DNA from: Propionicimonas sp020161015
GTDB lineage: Bacteria; Actinomycetota; Actinomycetes; Propionibacteriales; Propionibacteriaceae
Direction: 5' to 3'
DNA: 64,000 nucleotides
Assembly (NCBI RefSeq): GCF_964266745.1
Contig: NZ_CAXWGX010000002.1
Span: 26,504-90,503, forward strand
In this document: piece after piece, positions 22,744 to 32,538 of the stretch
Position numbering within the stretch: position 1 is the first letter of the stretch
Layout of the letters: each line of letters starts with the position of its first letter
The notes under the pieces: model-generated
What the model was told of the DNA's origin: nothing
What the model saw: only the letters and a program-made list of their open reading frames with translations
Databases searched by the model: none
Made by a program: the position numbers and the translations under genes

Positions 22744-25422
22744 CTACTTCTTGCGGGTGGTGGTCTTCTTCGCCGCGGTGGTGCGACGGGTGGTGCGCTT
22801 GGGCGCAGGGCCCTTCGCGCGCTTCTCCGCGAGCAGCTCGGCGGCCCGCTCCAGCGTCATGGCCTCCACCGAGTCGGTCCGGCGCAGCGTGGCGTTGGTC
22901 TCGCCGTCGGTGACGTACGGGCCGAAGCGTCCGTCCTTGATCACCACCGGCTTGCCGTTGGCCGGATCGGCACCGAGCTCCCGCAGCGGGCCCGCGGACG
23001 CCGCAGCTGCGCGTCCCCGGGTCTTCGGCTGGGCGTAGATCGCCTCCGCCTCCGCCAGCGTGATGTCGAAGATCTGGTCCTCCCCGGCCAGCGAGCGGGA
23101 ATCGGTGCCCTTCTTCAGGTAGGGACCGTAGCGCCCGTTCTGGGCCGTGATCTCCTCACCGTCCGCGGCCGTGCCGACCACGCGGGGCAGGCTGAGCAGC
23201 TTCAGCGCGTCCTCGAGGGTGAGCGTGTCGATGCTCATGGACGCGAACAGCGAGCCGGTGCGCGGCCTGGCCGACTTGGGAGCGTCGTCCGGAAGCACCT
23301 CGGTGACATAGGGCCCGTAGCGGCCCGCCTTGGCGACGATGGCCAGCCCGGTACCCGGGTCGGTGCCGACCTCGCGCTCCTCGGCGGCCGGGCGGGACAA
23401 CAGCTCGCGCGCGTGTTCCAGCGTGAGCTCGTCCGGCGGCAGCTCCGGGTCGACGTTGGCGCGGCGGCCCTCCGCGTCCTCGATGTAGGTGCCGTAGCGG
23501 CCCACCCGCACGTCGATGCCGTCCCCGAGGGGGAAGGTGGACAGGGCGCGCGCGTCGATCTCGCCGAGTTCGTTGACCAGTCGCTCCAGGCCCTCGTGCG
23601 GCGCGCCGTCCGGGCCGAAGTAGAAGTCCCTGAGCACCCCGACCCGCGCCACGTCGCCGCTGGCGATCTCGTCGAGGGTCTCCTCCATCTCAGCGGTGAA
23701 CTTGTAATCGACGAGCTTGCTGAAGTGCTCCTCCAGCAGCCGGGTCACCGCGAACGCCAGCCAGGTCGGCACCAGGGCCGAACCCTTCTTGAACACGTAG
23801 TCGCGCGAGGTGATCGTGCGGATGATCGCCGCGTAGGTGGACGGGCGGCCGATCTCGAGCTCCTCGAGCTTGGCCACCAGCGACGGCTCGGTGTAGCGGG
23901 CCGGCGGACGGGTCTCGTGGGCGAGGGCGGTCAGCCGCTCCGCGTCCACGCGCTGGCCACTGGCCAGCTGCGGCAGCCGCGCCTGCGCGTCGTCGGAGGA
24001 CTCGTCGTCGTCCACGCTCTCCACGTAGGCCTTGAGGAAGCCGAGGAAGGTGATCGTCCGGCCGGAAGCGGAGAAGGTGGCGCGCCCCGACTCCACGACC
24101 TCGCCGGTCGCGACATCGGTCACCGACGCCCGCTCGGGCAGCGTCGCGCCGATGCGGACGCTGACGGTCTCGCCCTCGGCGTCCTTCATCTGTGACGCGA
24201 TGGTGCGCTTCCACACCAGCTCGTACAGCCGCAGGTGGTCGCCGTGCAGGCCGGTCTGCTGCGGGGTCCGGAAGTGCTCGCCGGCCGGGCGGATGGCCTC
24301 GTGCGCCTCCTGCGCGTTCTTCACCTTCGAGGTGTAGACGCGCGGCTGCGCCGGGAGGAACTGGCCGCCGAACAGCTGCTTCACCTGGTCGCGCGCCGCG
24401 GCGATGGCGGTCGTCGACAGCGTGACCGAGTCGGTTCGCATGTAGGTGATGAAGCCGCGCTCGTACAGGTCCTGGGCCACGCTCATCGTGCGCTGGGCGG
24501 AGAAGCCGAGCTTGCGGCCCGCCTCCTGCTGGAGGGTCGTCGTGCGGAACGGCGGGTAGGGACGCCGGGTGTAGCCCTTCGCCTCCACCGAGCCGACGGC
24601 GTAGGAGGCGCCGGCGAGCAGGTCGGCCAGCGACTGGGCGGACTCGAGGCTGAGCTGGAGCAGGTCCTTGCCGGTCAGGCCGCCGGTGGCGTCGAAGTCG
24701 CGGCCGGAGGCGATGCGACGGCTGTCGAAGGTGGTGAGCCGGGCGGTGAAGGTGCGCGGCTCGGCGTCCTCACCGGCGTCCAGCACAGCCTCGATGTCGG
24801 CGTACGCGGCCGCGCGGAACGCGATCCGCTCCCGCTCCCTGTCGACGACCAGCCGCGTGGCCACCGACTGAACCCGGCCGGCCGACAGCTTCGGCATGAC
24901 CTTCTTCCACAGCACCGGCGAGACCTCGTAGCCGTACAGCCGGTCGAGGATGCGTCGGGTCTCCTGGGCGTCCACGAGGTCGGTGTCGAGCTCGCGGGTG
25001 TTCTGGACGGCTTCGAGGATCGCCTCGGGAGTGATCTCGTGGAAGACCATCCGCTTGACCGGAACCTTGGGCTTCAGCTCGTCCAGCAGGTGCCACGCGA
25101 TGGCCTCGCCCTCGCGGTCCTCATCAGTGGCGAGCAGGAGCTCGTCCACGTCCTTCAGCTTCGCCTTGAGGTCGCGGATGGTGGCCTTCTTGTCCGCGGC
25201 CACCACGTAGAGGGGCTCGAAGTCGGCCTCGATGTTCACCCCGGTGCGGGCCCACTTCTCGCCCTTGTACTTGGCGGGCACCTCCGCGGCACCGGTCGGC
25301 AGGTCGCGCACATGGCCCCGGCTCGACTCCACGACGTAGCCGGCGCCGAGGAACTTGGCCAGGCTGACCGCCTTCGTCGGGGACTCGACGATGACGAGCC
25401 GGCGTTTGCTAGCTGTGGCCAC
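22744..25422 (-). CDS. topA: DNA topoisomerase I
   Basis: An 892-residue type IA topoisomerase that relaxes negative supercoils. Toprim motif RLVIVESPTKA starts at residue about 7, the metal-binding DEDREGEAIAWHL follows, and the active-site tyrosine lies in GFITYMRTDS. The C-terminal region has four or so repeated modules (for example VGRYGTYIED, AGRYGPYVTE, NGRYGPYLKK, DGRFGPYVTD), without zinc fingers, and ends in a basic tail KKTTTRKK, as in actinobacterial TopA. The GTG at 25422 is preceded by AGGAAG and gives the usual N terminus; longer in-frame starts read into proline-rich filler. Confidence 0.96.
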   Translation of the reverse strand: MATASKRRLVIVESPTKAVSLAKFLGAGYVVESSRGHVRDLPTGAAEVPAKYKGEKWARTGVNIEADFEPLYVVAADKKATIRDLKAKLKDVDELLLATDEDREGEAIAWHLLDELKPKVPVKRMVFHEITPEAILEAVQNTRELDTDLVDAQETRRILDRLYGYEVSPVLWKKVMPKLSAGRVQSVATRLVVDRERERIAFRAAAYADIEAVLDAGEDAEPRTFTARLTTFDSRRIASGRDFDATGGLTGKDLLQLSLESAQSLADLLAGASYAVGSVEAKGYTRRPYPPFRTTTLQQEAGRKLGFSAQRTMSVAQDLYERGFITYMRTDSVTLSTTAIAAARDQVKQLFGGQFLPAQPRVYTSKVKNAQEAHEAIRPAGEHFRTPQQTGLHGDHLRLYELVWKRTIASQMKDAEGETVSVRIGATLPERASVTDVATGEVVESGRATFSASGRTITFLGFLKAYVESVDDDESSDDAQARLPQLASGQRVDAERLTALAHETRPPARYTEPSLVAKLEELEIGRPSTYAAIIRTITSRDYVFKKGSALVPTWLAFAVTRLLEEHFSKLVDYKFTAEMEETLDEIASGDVARVGVLRDFYFGPDGAPHEGLERLVNELGEIDARALSTFPLGDGIDVRVGRYGTYIEDAEGRRANVDPELPPDELTLEHARELLSRPAAEEREVGTDPGTGLAIVAKAGRYGPYVTEVLPDDAPKSARPRTGSLFASMSIDTLTLEDALKLLSLPRVVGTAADGEEITAQNGRYGPYLKKGTDSRSLAGEDQIFDITLAEAEAIYAQPKTRGRAAAASAGPLRELGADPANGKPVVIKDGRFGPYVTDGETNATLRRTDSVEAMTLERAAELLAEKRAKGPAPKRTTRRTTAAKKTTTRKK

Positions 25423-25563
25423 GGGGCTTCTTCCTGGCGTCGGGGACGATCGGTCGCTCACTCTAGCGCCGTCGCCGGGCAGGGTGAGGCGCCCATTGTC
25501 CACCACGGGTGGGAACGGCCCGGGCGCGGCGCCGCCGCGGCGGACAGCTGCCGGCGGCGGCAA

Positions 25564-25599
25564 CGTGCCCCGCACCAGCGAGGACGGGTGCGGGGCACG
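25564..25599 (-). terminator. hairpin terminator of the HtrA-like gene
   Basis: A perfect 13-bp inverted repeat (CGTGCCCCGCACC / GGTGCGGGGCACG) with a 10-base loop lies 37 bases past the protease stop codon, in the 214-bp gap before topA. Confidence 0.7.
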
Positions 25600-25636
25600 G
25601 GGCGCCGGTGGCGAACCCGGCGGCTGGGGGACGCGG

Positions 25637-27412
25637 TCAGTTGACGGGGCTGCTGCCCAGCGTGACCGTGGCCTGCTTGTGGGTGCCGTTGGGCGCCGTC
25701 CACTGGATCGTCACCTGCTGGCCGGGCTCGAGCGCACGGATGACGGTGGCCAGGTTCGTCGTGGCCCTGATGGTGGTGTCGCCCACCCTGGTGAGACGGC
25801 TGCCGGCGACCACGCCGGCCTTGTCGGCCGGGCTGCCGGCGACGACGGCGGTGATGGTCTTGCCTGTCGAGGTCTGGTCGGCGTCGGCCACCTTGATGCC
25901 GAGGTAGCCCGCCGGGCCGACCCGCACCGTGCCCGCGTCCTGCCCGGACTCGACCTGCTGGACGACGGCGAGCGCGGTCGCAATCGGCACCGCGTAGCTG
26001 GTGCGCTCGCGGGTGGAGCCGGCGGTGGTCATGCCGACCACCTCGTTGTCGGCGTCGAACATCGGGCCGCCGGAGTCACCGGGGACGGCGCGCGCATTGG
26101 TCTCGATCAGGCCGGAGAGGTCCTCGGAACTGCCCCAAGGGGAGTCGGAGGAGACCGTGAGGCTCTGGTCGGTGGCCGTGACGGTCCCGGCCGCCTTCAC
26201 CAGCTCGCCGCCACCCTCGGCGTTGCCCACCGCGGCGACCGCCGTCCCCGTGGACGGGACGACCGTGTCGGTCTTCACCGTGGTGAGGTCGCGGGCGTCC
26301 GTGAGCTGGAGCAGCGCGACGTCCCTGGTCTGGTCGAAGCCGAGGACGGTGGCGGCGTAGGTGTCGCCGCTGTCGGCGATCGTGACCGCGACGGACTCCG
26401 ACCCGGCCACCACGTGGTAGTTGGTGAGCACCTTGCCGTCGGGGCTCAGCACCATGCCGGTGCCGGCGGCGGTGCCGGAAGAGGTCTTCGCGGCGATGAG
26501 CACCACCCCGGCCGACTGCGCCGAGGTGACGGCGCTGCCGGTGGTCGTGCCGCCCTGGCTGCCGGGGCCGGCGCCGCCCTGCTGGGGGTCGCCCTGCCCG
26601 CCCTGGCCCGGGTCGGCCTGCGGCTGGGTGGTCTGGGCAGACTGGGGCAGCGCCCCGGTGAGCGCGTTGGCCGCCCAGAGGAAGCCCGAGCCGCCGAGGA
26701 CGAGCGCGACCAGCATCGCCACCAGGGCGAGCGGCCAGCGCTTCTTCGTCTCCACCGGCTGCGGCGGGTAGTAGTACTGGCTCGGGGCGTAGTAGCCGGG
26801 GTGCTGCGGATAGCCCTGGCCCGACGGGCCGTAGGCCTGGGACGGCTGGCCGTACTGCTGGCCGTAGGGCTGCCCGCCGTAAGGCTGTTGGCCGTAGGCG
26901 GACGGCGCGGGCTGGCCGTAGGGGTGGGGCTGGCCGTAGGGGTGGGGCTGGCCGTAGGACTGCTGGCCGTAGGACGGGGCCGTGTGCGCGGCCTGCGGGC
27001 CGTACGACGGCGAACCCTGCGCTGGCGCGCCCTGTGCCGGTGAACCCTGTGCCGGTGAACCCTGTGCCGGTGAACCCTGTGCCGGCGCACCGTACGCGGG
27101 GGAACTCCACGGCTGGGCGCCGTAGGCCTGCGGGGCGCCTCCCTGCGGGCCGGTCAGGGGGCCCGGGTACCGCGCCCCCGGGGTGGCGCCGGACGCCGCG
27201 CCGAGGTCGGCGGGACGGGCCCAGCCTTCGGTCGGGAGCGGGAGCGTGGGTTCCGGGACGGCGGCCCCGATGACCTGCGTGGGCTCGGGACGGTCGGGCG
27301 GCGGGAGCACCCGGGTCGCGTCGTCCCCGGCCGTGGGCAGTGCCTGGGTGGGCTCGTTCGCGGCCTGGTCGCCGGTCGCGTCCCAGGGACGCCCTTCGTC
27401 GTTCTCGGCCAT
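25637..27412 (-). CDS. HtrA-like membrane serine protease with PDZ domain
   Basis: A 591-residue protease anchored by one helix (about 227-250: LALVAMLVALVLGGSGFLWAA). Residues 1-225 are a cytosolic Pro/Gln/Tyr/Gly-rich tail including five AQG-SP-type pentapeptides and a YGQP run. The external trypsin-like domain has the triad H333 (LTNYHVVAGS), D364 (TRDVALLQL) and S447 (VPGDSGGPMFD). A PDZ domain follows (GYLGIKVAD...GSPADKAGVVAGSRLTRVG, in pieces). The ATG at 27412 has AGGAG 7 bases upstream. Likely envelope protein quality control. Confidence 0.93.
   Translation of the reverse strand: MAENDEGRPWDATGDQAANEPTQALPTAGDDATRVLPPPDRPEPTQVIGAAVPEPTLPLPTEGWARPADLGAASGATPGARYPGPLTGPQGGAPQAYGAQPWSSPAYGAPAQGSPAQGSPAQGSPAQGAPAQGSPSYGPQAAHTAPSYGQQSYGQPHPYGQPHPYGQPAPSAYGQQPYGGQPYGQQYGQPSQAYGPSGQGYPQHPGYYAPSQYYYPPQPVETKKRWPLALVAMLVALVLGGSGFLWAANALTGALPQSAQTTQPQADPGQGGQGDPQQGGAGPGSQGGTTTGSAVTSAQSAGVVLIAAKTSSGTAAGTGMVLSPDGKVLTNYHVVAGSESVAVTIADSGDTYAATVLGFDQTRDVALLQLTDARDLTTVKTDTVVPSTGTAVAAVGNAEGGGELVKAAGTVTATDQSLTVSSDSPWGSSEDLSGLIETNARAVPGDSGGPMFDADNEVVGMTTAGSTRERTSYAVPIATALAVVQQVESGQDAGTVRVGPAGYLGIKVADADQTSTGKTITAVVAGSPADKAGVVAGSRLTRVGDTTIRATTNLATVIRALEPGQQVTIQWTAPNGTHKQATVTLGSSPVN
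27012..27086. repeat. 15-bp coding tandem repeat inside the HtrA-like gene
   Basis: Five 15-bp units, three identical in their GAACCCTGTGCCGG core, encode consecutive AQG-SP/AP pentapeptides in the cytosolic tail of the protease. Being a multiple of three, copy changes would keep the frame. Confidence 0.85.
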
Positions 27413-27501
27413 GTCTGACTCCTGTGTGATCTGGACTGGCTCCCAGTCAAGGCACTCAGCCCATGGGGAGGCTGTTCGGTTCCTGTGAGTTCCTGTGAAC
27501 C

Positions 27502-28956
27502 TCACCCGTCCAGGAGGTAACCCTCTTCCACCAGCCTACGAACCTGCGGAAGGACATCCGCGGCGAGGTCGTCCGGGGCCACCTCCAGCAGTCCCGCGAC
27601 CGCCCCGACGAGCAGGCCCAGCGGCAGGTCGCCGTCGCAGGCACCGACGACGGCGGCAAGGGCCGTCCCCGCCTCGACGGCCCGGCCGAAGCCGAACTGC
27701 TGGCGCAGCACGATGTGCTGGGGGTCGGCCGCGCCCGGTCTGCCGATGGTCTCCTGCACCACGCCGGGGTGGAGCAGCCAGGAGCGGGCGAGCACGTCCG
27801 CGTCCGGCAGCCGGGAGGCCGGGACGGCGGCGAAGAAGTCGGCGAACGCGGCGCCGACCGGCTGATGGACCGCGTGCGGCCACTCCTCGATCCGCACCAC
27901 CGGCTCGCCGCGACCGGACGCGCGCAGCGCGAGCCAGCCCATCCCGACGCCCCGGATGCCGGCGGCGTCGAAGTAGTCCAGCCACTCGGCGTAGCGCCGG
28001 TGGTACTCCGGGGCGCCCGCCAGCCCGGCGTCCGCCAGCCACAGCTCGACGTACTCGAAGGGGTCGAGGACCTCCCGCTGGAGCACGAGGGCATCGCAGC
28101 CAGTGGGACGCAGCCACCCCGCCAGCCGCTCGTCCCACGGCTCTGCGGTGATCGCCCAGTTGCCGAGGACGACCAGCACGCCACCGTCGGCGAGGTGGCG
28201 CGGGGCGCCGGTGACGACCTCGCGCATCAGGTCGTCGCCGCCGAAGCCGCCGTCGCGGTAGACGAGGCGGTCCGGTGTGGGCGGGCTGATCACGTACGGC
28301 GGGTTGGTCACGACCAGGTCGAAGCGCTCGCCGGCGACCGGCTCGTAGAGCGAGCCCAGCCTGAGGTCGGCGTCCACCCCCGACAGTCCCAGGCTGATCC
28401 GTGCCAGTTCCAGGGCGCGCGGGTTGAGGTCGGTCGCGACGACCTCTCCCGCGTCCAGGTGAAGGGCCTGGATGCCGCACCCGGTGCCGAGGTCGAGGGC
28501 CCGCCCGACCTGGCCCGGCGGCACGAGCTGGGTCAGGGTGGTGGACGCCGGGGAGGCACCCAGCACGAAGTCGGTGCGAGGCCGGGTGACGCGGCCGTCG
28601 AGCGGGGTCTGGTCGGAGCAGATCCAGCCCTGCCGCCGTTCCGAGCCGTGCGGCTTCAGCTCCACGGTCGCACCCAACTGCTCGCCACCGGCGACCAGGC
28701 CCGCGGACCGGAGCGCCGGGAGGCTCGACCACGACGCCAGCCGGCGTCCGGGCACCGGCTGCTGGAGGAGCCACAGGCGGATCGCGTCGGCCTGGGCGTC
28801 ATCGGCGTCTCCGAGCGCCCGGGAGGCGGGCACGGTGGAGTTCCGCGCCAGCCCGGCGAGCCCCGCCTCGCCCAGCCTCGCGGACACCGCGTCGAGCGTG
28901 AAGTCCGCCGCGAGCAGGTCGTCCCGCAGGTGGTCGATATCGGCCGGTTCGAGCAT
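27502..28956 (-). CDS. HemK-like class I methyltransferase
   Basis: A 484-residue SAM methyltransferase of the actinobacterial DUF7059/HemK-like type. A N-terminal region of about 150 residues precedes the Rossmann fold. Motif I is ALDLGTGCGIQAL, the acidic loop VVATDLNPRALELAR, and motif IV is the N-P-P-Y tetrad (FDLVVTNPPYV), which marks N5-glutamine or N6-adenine methylation. A further C-terminal region of about 200 residues has no recognised motif. ATG 28956 was chosen over an ATG six codons upstream. Divergent from the MrfA-like helicase gene; substrate uncertain. Confidence 0.85.
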   Translation of the reverse strand: MLEPADIDHLRDDLLAADFTLDAVSARLGEAGLAGLARNSTVPASRALGDADDAQADAIRLWLLQQPVPGRRLASWSSLPALRSAGLVAGGEQLGATVELKPHGSERRQGWICSDQTPLDGRVTRPRTDFVLGASPASTTLTQLVPPGQVGRALDLGTGCGIQALHLDAGEVVATDLNPRALELARISLGLSGVDADLRLGSLYEPVAGERFDLVVTNPPYVISPPTPDRLVYRDGGFGGDDLMREVVTGAPRHLADGGVLVVLGNWAITAEPWDERLAGWLRPTGCDALVLQREVLDPFEYVELWLADAGLAGAPEYHRRYAEWLDYFDAAGIRGVGMGWLALRASGRGEPVVRIEEWPHAVHQPVGAAFADFFAAVPASRLPDADVLARSWLLHPGVVQETIGRPGAADPQHIVLRQQFGFGRAVEAGTALAAVVGACDGDLPLGLLVGAVAGLLEVAPDDLAADVLPQVRRLVEEGYLLDG

Positions 28957-29038
28957 GGACCCAGCCTTGCACACGGCCCGTCCCCGCCCGGCGCCCGGTC
29001 CGGGGCGGTGCGCCGCTGTCGCCGGCAGGTGGCAGGCT

Positions 29039-31297
29039 GTGCGCGTGGCGGTACCGGACTGGCTGGCGGCGGATCCTCGGGTGCGCCACCACTACCATCG
29101 GCCGGCGGTCGCCGGGGTCACGGCCCCGTTCCCCGGCTGGGTGGGGGACGACGTGCGCGCGGCCGTCCAGCGGTCCGGGGTCGCCGAGCTGTGGCAGCAC
29201 CAGGCCGTCGCGGCCGACGCCGCCCACGCCGGGCGCCACGTGGCGCTGGCCACCGGCACCGCGTCGGGCAAGACGCTCGGCTACCTGCTGCCCGTGCTGG
29301 CCGCCGTCGTCGACGACGAGGTCGGGTTCGAGGTCGCGCGGCGGGGGCCGCTCGAGCTGGGCCGCGGGCACAGCGCGCTGTACCTCGCCCCCACCAAGGC
29401 CCTCGCCCACGACCAGCTGCGGGTGGTCAACGGGCTGGAGCTCACCCGGGCGCGGGTGTGCACCCTCGACGGCGACTCCGACGCGGTGGAACGGCGGTAC
29501 GCCCGCGACTTCGGCCGTCTCGTGCTCACGAACCCGGACATGCTGCACCGCTCGGTGCTCCCCCGCCACCAGAACTGGACCCGCCTCCTGTCCACCCTGC
29601 GCTACGTCGTCGTGGACGAGGCGCACCGCTACCGCGGCGTGTTCGGCGCCCACGTCTCTGCCGTGCTGCGCCGCCTGCGCCGGCTCGCCAACCACTACGG
29701 CGCCGACCCCGTCTTCCTCTCCGCCTCCGCCACGGTCAGCGGCGCCGGCGACCTGCTCACCCGGCTCGCCGGGGTGGACGACGTGGTCGAGGTCGCGTCC
29801 GACACCTCCGCCCGTCCCGCCCTCGACTACCTGCTGTGGCAGCCGGAGGGTGATCCGCACCACGAGGCCGCGGACCTGCTCGCCCGGCTGGTCGGCGAGG
29901 GGCGCCAGACGCTGGCGTTCACCACGTCCCGGGTGCAGGCGGAACTCGTCGCGCTGCGGGCCCAGCGCCAGGTGGCCGACCCCTCGCGGGTCGCGTCCTA
30001 CCGCGGCGGCTACCTGGCCGAGGACCGGCGCCTGCTGGAGGCGGGGCTGCAGTCGCGGCGCCTCGCCGGCGTCGCCTGCACCAACGCTCTGGAGCTGGGC
30101 GTCGACATCTCCGGCGTGGACGCCGTCATCACCTGCGGCTTCCCCGGCACCCTCGCCGCACTGTGGCAGCAGGCCGGCCGCGCGGGCCGCGCCGGCCGCG
30201 ACGCCCTCGGGATCCTGCTGGCCCGTCCCGACCCGCTGGACGCCTTCCTGTGCGAGCACCCCGACCTCGTCTTCGAACGCCCCGTCGAGCGGACCGTGCT
30301 GCACCCCGCCAACCCGCACGTGCTGGCTCCGCACCTCGCCGCCGCCGCCCAGGAGCTCCCCCTCACCCTCGAGGACGTGCGGTACTTCGGTGACACCCTG
30401 CCCGCGCTCGCCGACGGCCTGGCCCGGGCCGGCCACCTGCGCCGGCGCGCGTCCGGGTGGTTCTGGACACGGCCGGACCGTGCGGTCGACGCCATCGACC
30501 TGCGCTCGGCCGGCGGCCGCTCGGTGGAGGTCGTGGAGGACGCGACCGGCCGGGTCATCGGGCAGGTCGACGCCGCGTCCGCCGACCGGACGGTGCACGA
30601 GGGCGCGGTCTACCTGCACCAGGGCGAGCAGTGGCGTGTGCTCACCTACGACCGCGAGGCGGGAGCGGCGCTCGCCGCCCCGGACCGCCCGGGCTACTTC
30701 ACCCAGCCCCTCGGGGAGTCCGACGTGCGCGTGGTCGAGGGACTGCGCGAGCGTCCCTTCGGCGCGACACGCGTGTGCCTGGGCACCGTCGAGCTCACCA
30801 GCCAGGTCACCGGCTTCCTGCGCCGCGACGAAGCCAGTGGCAAGGTGTGGGACAGCCATCCCCTCGACCTGCCCCGCCGCGTGCTGCGCACGCAGTCGGT
30901 CTGGGTCACGGTGCCCGCCGTCCTGCTGGGCGGGATCGCACAGAGGGACCTCGCCGGTGCCGCCCACGCTGCCGAGCACTGCGCCATCGGCCTGCTGCCG
31001 ATGTTCGCGCCGTGCGACCGGTGGGACATCGGCGGACTGTCCACCACCCTGCATCCCGACACCGGAGAGCTCACGATCTTCGTCCACGACGGCCACCCGG
31101 GCGGGGCCGGGTTCGCCGAGCGCGGCTTCGAACTGGCCGAGGACTGGTGGTCGGCGACGCTCGACCGGCTGCGCACCTGCTCCTGCGCCGCCGGGTGCCC
31201 CTCGTGCGTCGTCTCCCCCAAGTGCGGGAACGGCAACCAGCCCCTCGCCAAGGACGCGGCCGCCCTCCTGGTCTCGCGGTTCCTCGGCGGTGACTGA
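29039..31297 (+). CDS. MrfA-like DEAD/DEAH helicase (DUF1998)
   Basis: A 752-residue superfamily 2 helicase. Walker A is ATGTASGKTLGY, Walker B/DEAH is VVDEAHRYRG, and motif VI is QQAGRAGRAGRD. The C terminus holds a four-cysteine group C-x-C-x3-C-x2-C (C714, C716, C720, C723) in TCSCAAGCPSC. That spacing is the same as in Bacillus MrfA (YprA), a mitomycin-lesion repair helicase. The frame starts at GTG 29039; GTG 29045 is also possible. Expected role is excision of crosslink or bulky lesions. Rv3649 of M. tuberculosis is the syntenic equivalent by my recollection. Confidence 0.88.
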   Translation: MRVAVPDWLAADPRVRHHYHRPAVAGVTAPFPGWVGDDVRAAVQRSGVAELWQHQAVAADAAHAGRHVALATGTASGKTLGYLLPVLAAVVDDEVGFEVARRGPLELGRGHSALYLAPTKALAHDQLRVVNGLELTRARVCTLDGDSDAVERRYARDFGRLVLTNPDMLHRSVLPRHQNWTRLLSTLRYVVVDEAHRYRGVFGAHVSAVLRRLRRLANHYGADPVFLSASATVSGAGDLLTRLAGVDDVVEVASDTSARPALDYLLWQPEGDPHHEAADLLARLVGEGRQTLAFTTSRVQAELVALRAQRQVADPSRVASYRGGYLAEDRRLLEAGLQSRRLAGVACTNALELGVDISGVDAVITCGFPGTLAALWQQAGRAGRAGRDALGILLARPDPLDAFLCEHPDLVFERPVERTVLHPANPHVLAPHLAAAAQELPLTLEDVRYFGDTLPALADGLARAGHLRRRASGWFWTRPDRAVDAIDLRSAGGRSVEVVEDATGRVIGQVDAASADRTVHEGAVYLHQGEQWRVLTYDREAGAALAAPDRPGYFTQPLGESDVRVVEGLRERPFGATRVCLGTVELTSQVTGFLRRDEASGKVWDSHPLDLPRRVLRTQSVWVTVPAVLLGGIAQRDLAGAAHAAEHCAIGLLPMFAPCDRWDIGGLSTTLHPDTGELTIFVHDGHPGGAGFAERGFELAEDWWSATLDRLRTCSCAAGCPSCVVSPKCGNGNQPLAKDAAALLVSRFLGGD

Positions 31298-31371
31298 GGC
31301 CCACCAGCGGCGCAGCGGCCCACCCCAGTGCTCCGGCCCGGCACGGCCGGGCGCCGCCCGCCCGACGTCCG

Positions 31372-31767
31372 TCACGGCAGGAGTCCGATCCGGCCCGCAT
31401 GGGCCGTGGCGGGCACCACGGCCGGCAGCATCGGCGCCGGCGCCCGTACCGGTTGCTCGACGGTGACCGACACCACGAAGTCGAAGCTGTCGCCACGCAC
31501 GCGGCAAGCCCTGAGGCGGACGGCGTTGGTCTCCGCCACGGCCGCGGCCGCCCGGCAGGCGTCCTGGCCTCGCAACTGGCGTGCTGCTGCCGACACGGCG
31601 ACGAGGTCGGCGGCGGAGCGCGCGTGGTGCACCGCGGCGAGGTAACCCCGCACCACGAGCACGAGCCCGGCGAGGACCGCGGCGACGAGCACGGCCGCGA
31701 CCATCAGCACGGTGCCCGCTCCTCGTTCGTCGCGATGCCGACGGCCACCGGCCCGGCGCCCGCTCAC
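31372..31767 (-). CDS. Tad/Flp locus secreted-helix protein (Rv3654c-like)
   Basis: A 131-residue protein. After a basic N terminus (SGRRAGGRRHRDERGAGT) comes one membrane helix (VLMVAAVLVAAVLAGLVLVV), then an exterior part with two Cys (GQDACRAAA, LRACRVRG). Start GTG 31767 overlaps the TadE-like stop (GTGA). It is the last gene of the Tad-like operon. The pattern (DERGAGTV before the helix) fits TadG/TadE-like minor pseudopilins seen in actinobacteria. Confidence 0.75.
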   Translation of the reverse strand: MSGRRAGGRRHRDERGAGTVLMVAAVLVAAVLAGLVLVVRGYLAAVHHARSAADLVAVSAAARQLRGQDACRAAAAVAETNAVRLRACRVRGDSFDFVVSVTVEQPVRAPAPMLPAVVPATAHAGRIGLLP

Positions 31768-32198
31768 GCCGGCTCCCTGAGCACCACGGCCCGGGCGCTC
31801 ACCGGCAGCGCGGGCAGCCACGACGCCCAGGGCCGCGCGATCAGTTCGACCGTCACGGTGACCTGCTCGGCGTCCCCCCTGACGCTGACCGTCGCCCCCG
31901 CGGGCCGGTCGGCGATCGCCCGGGCCACCGCCGACCGGTCGGTGCGCGCCTCCTGGCGCGCCACCTCCGCAGCCGTGTCCTGGCACCGCACGGCCAGGCC
32001 CAGCACCGCGAGCACCCAGGCCAGCGCGATGCACGCCAGCGCTGCGGCGAGCGCCCCGAAGGCGATCTCGACGGTGACCATCCCGTGCTCGGCCCGCGGT
32101 GGCCCCGGCGGCCGGCAGCGTCCGCCCTCCGCGGCGCAGGGGGCCACCGGCCGGCCGGGATTGACCCGGCCGGCCGGCTTGTGCGGGCCTCGGCTCAC
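31764..32198 (-). CDS. TadE-like pseudopilin
   Basis: A 144-residue TadE-like protein. The basic leader ends in EHGMVTVEIAFG, the typical E-x-G-M-x-x-V-E context before a helix (residues about 43-65), then an exterior domain (VSVRGDAEQVTVTVEL). GTG 32198 overlaps the pilin stop (GTGA). Probable minor pilin or assembly factor of the Flp-like apparatus. Confidence 0.82.
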   Translation of the reverse strand: MSRGPHKPAGRVNPGRPVAPCAAEGGRCRPPGPPRAEHGMVTVEIAFGALAAALACIALAWVLAVLGLAVRCQDTAAEVARQEARTDRSAVARAIADRPAGATVSVRGDAEQVTVTVELIARPWASWLPALPVSARAVVLREPA

Positions 32199-32398
32199 GC
32201 GACGCCCATCGCCTGGATCACGGCCTTGATGATCGCCGCCAGGACCTCCCACATCGCCTTCTGGAACTCCGGGTTGTTGATGATCGCGATGATGATGCCG
32301 ACGAAACTCACCGTCGCCACCGTGCCGACCGCGTACTCCGCGGTGGTCATGCCCACCTGGTCGCGGACGCGCGCGGCCTTCACCAGTCCACCTGCCAT
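32195..32398 (-). CDS. Flp-like major pilin (DUF4244)
   Basis: A 67-residue pilin precursor. The leader MAGGLVKAARVRDQVG ends at Gly-16, followed by M-T-T-A-E-Y, matching the G|xxxxEY prepilin-peptidase site of class IVb pilins. The helix TVATVSFVGIIIAIINN follows. AAGGAG lies 7 bases before the ATG. It is the first of three overlapping small genes and lies 140 bp after tadC. No prepilin peptidase gene is visible in the window. Confidence 0.88.
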   Translation of the reverse strand: MAGGLVKAARVRDQVGMTTAEYAVGTVATVSFVGIIIAIINNPEFQKAMWEVLAAIIKAVIQAMGVA

Positions 32399-32538
32399 GC
32401 CTGACTCCTTCCCTCGGCGCCCGTTCGGACGCACCCTCACCTTCCGGAGGAGACGGCCCGCGCCGGTCACGCCGACCCGCCGCCTGTGGACAGTGCTCCG
32501 GGACGCTCCCCGGCTGTGGACGACGCCATCGGGACGCA

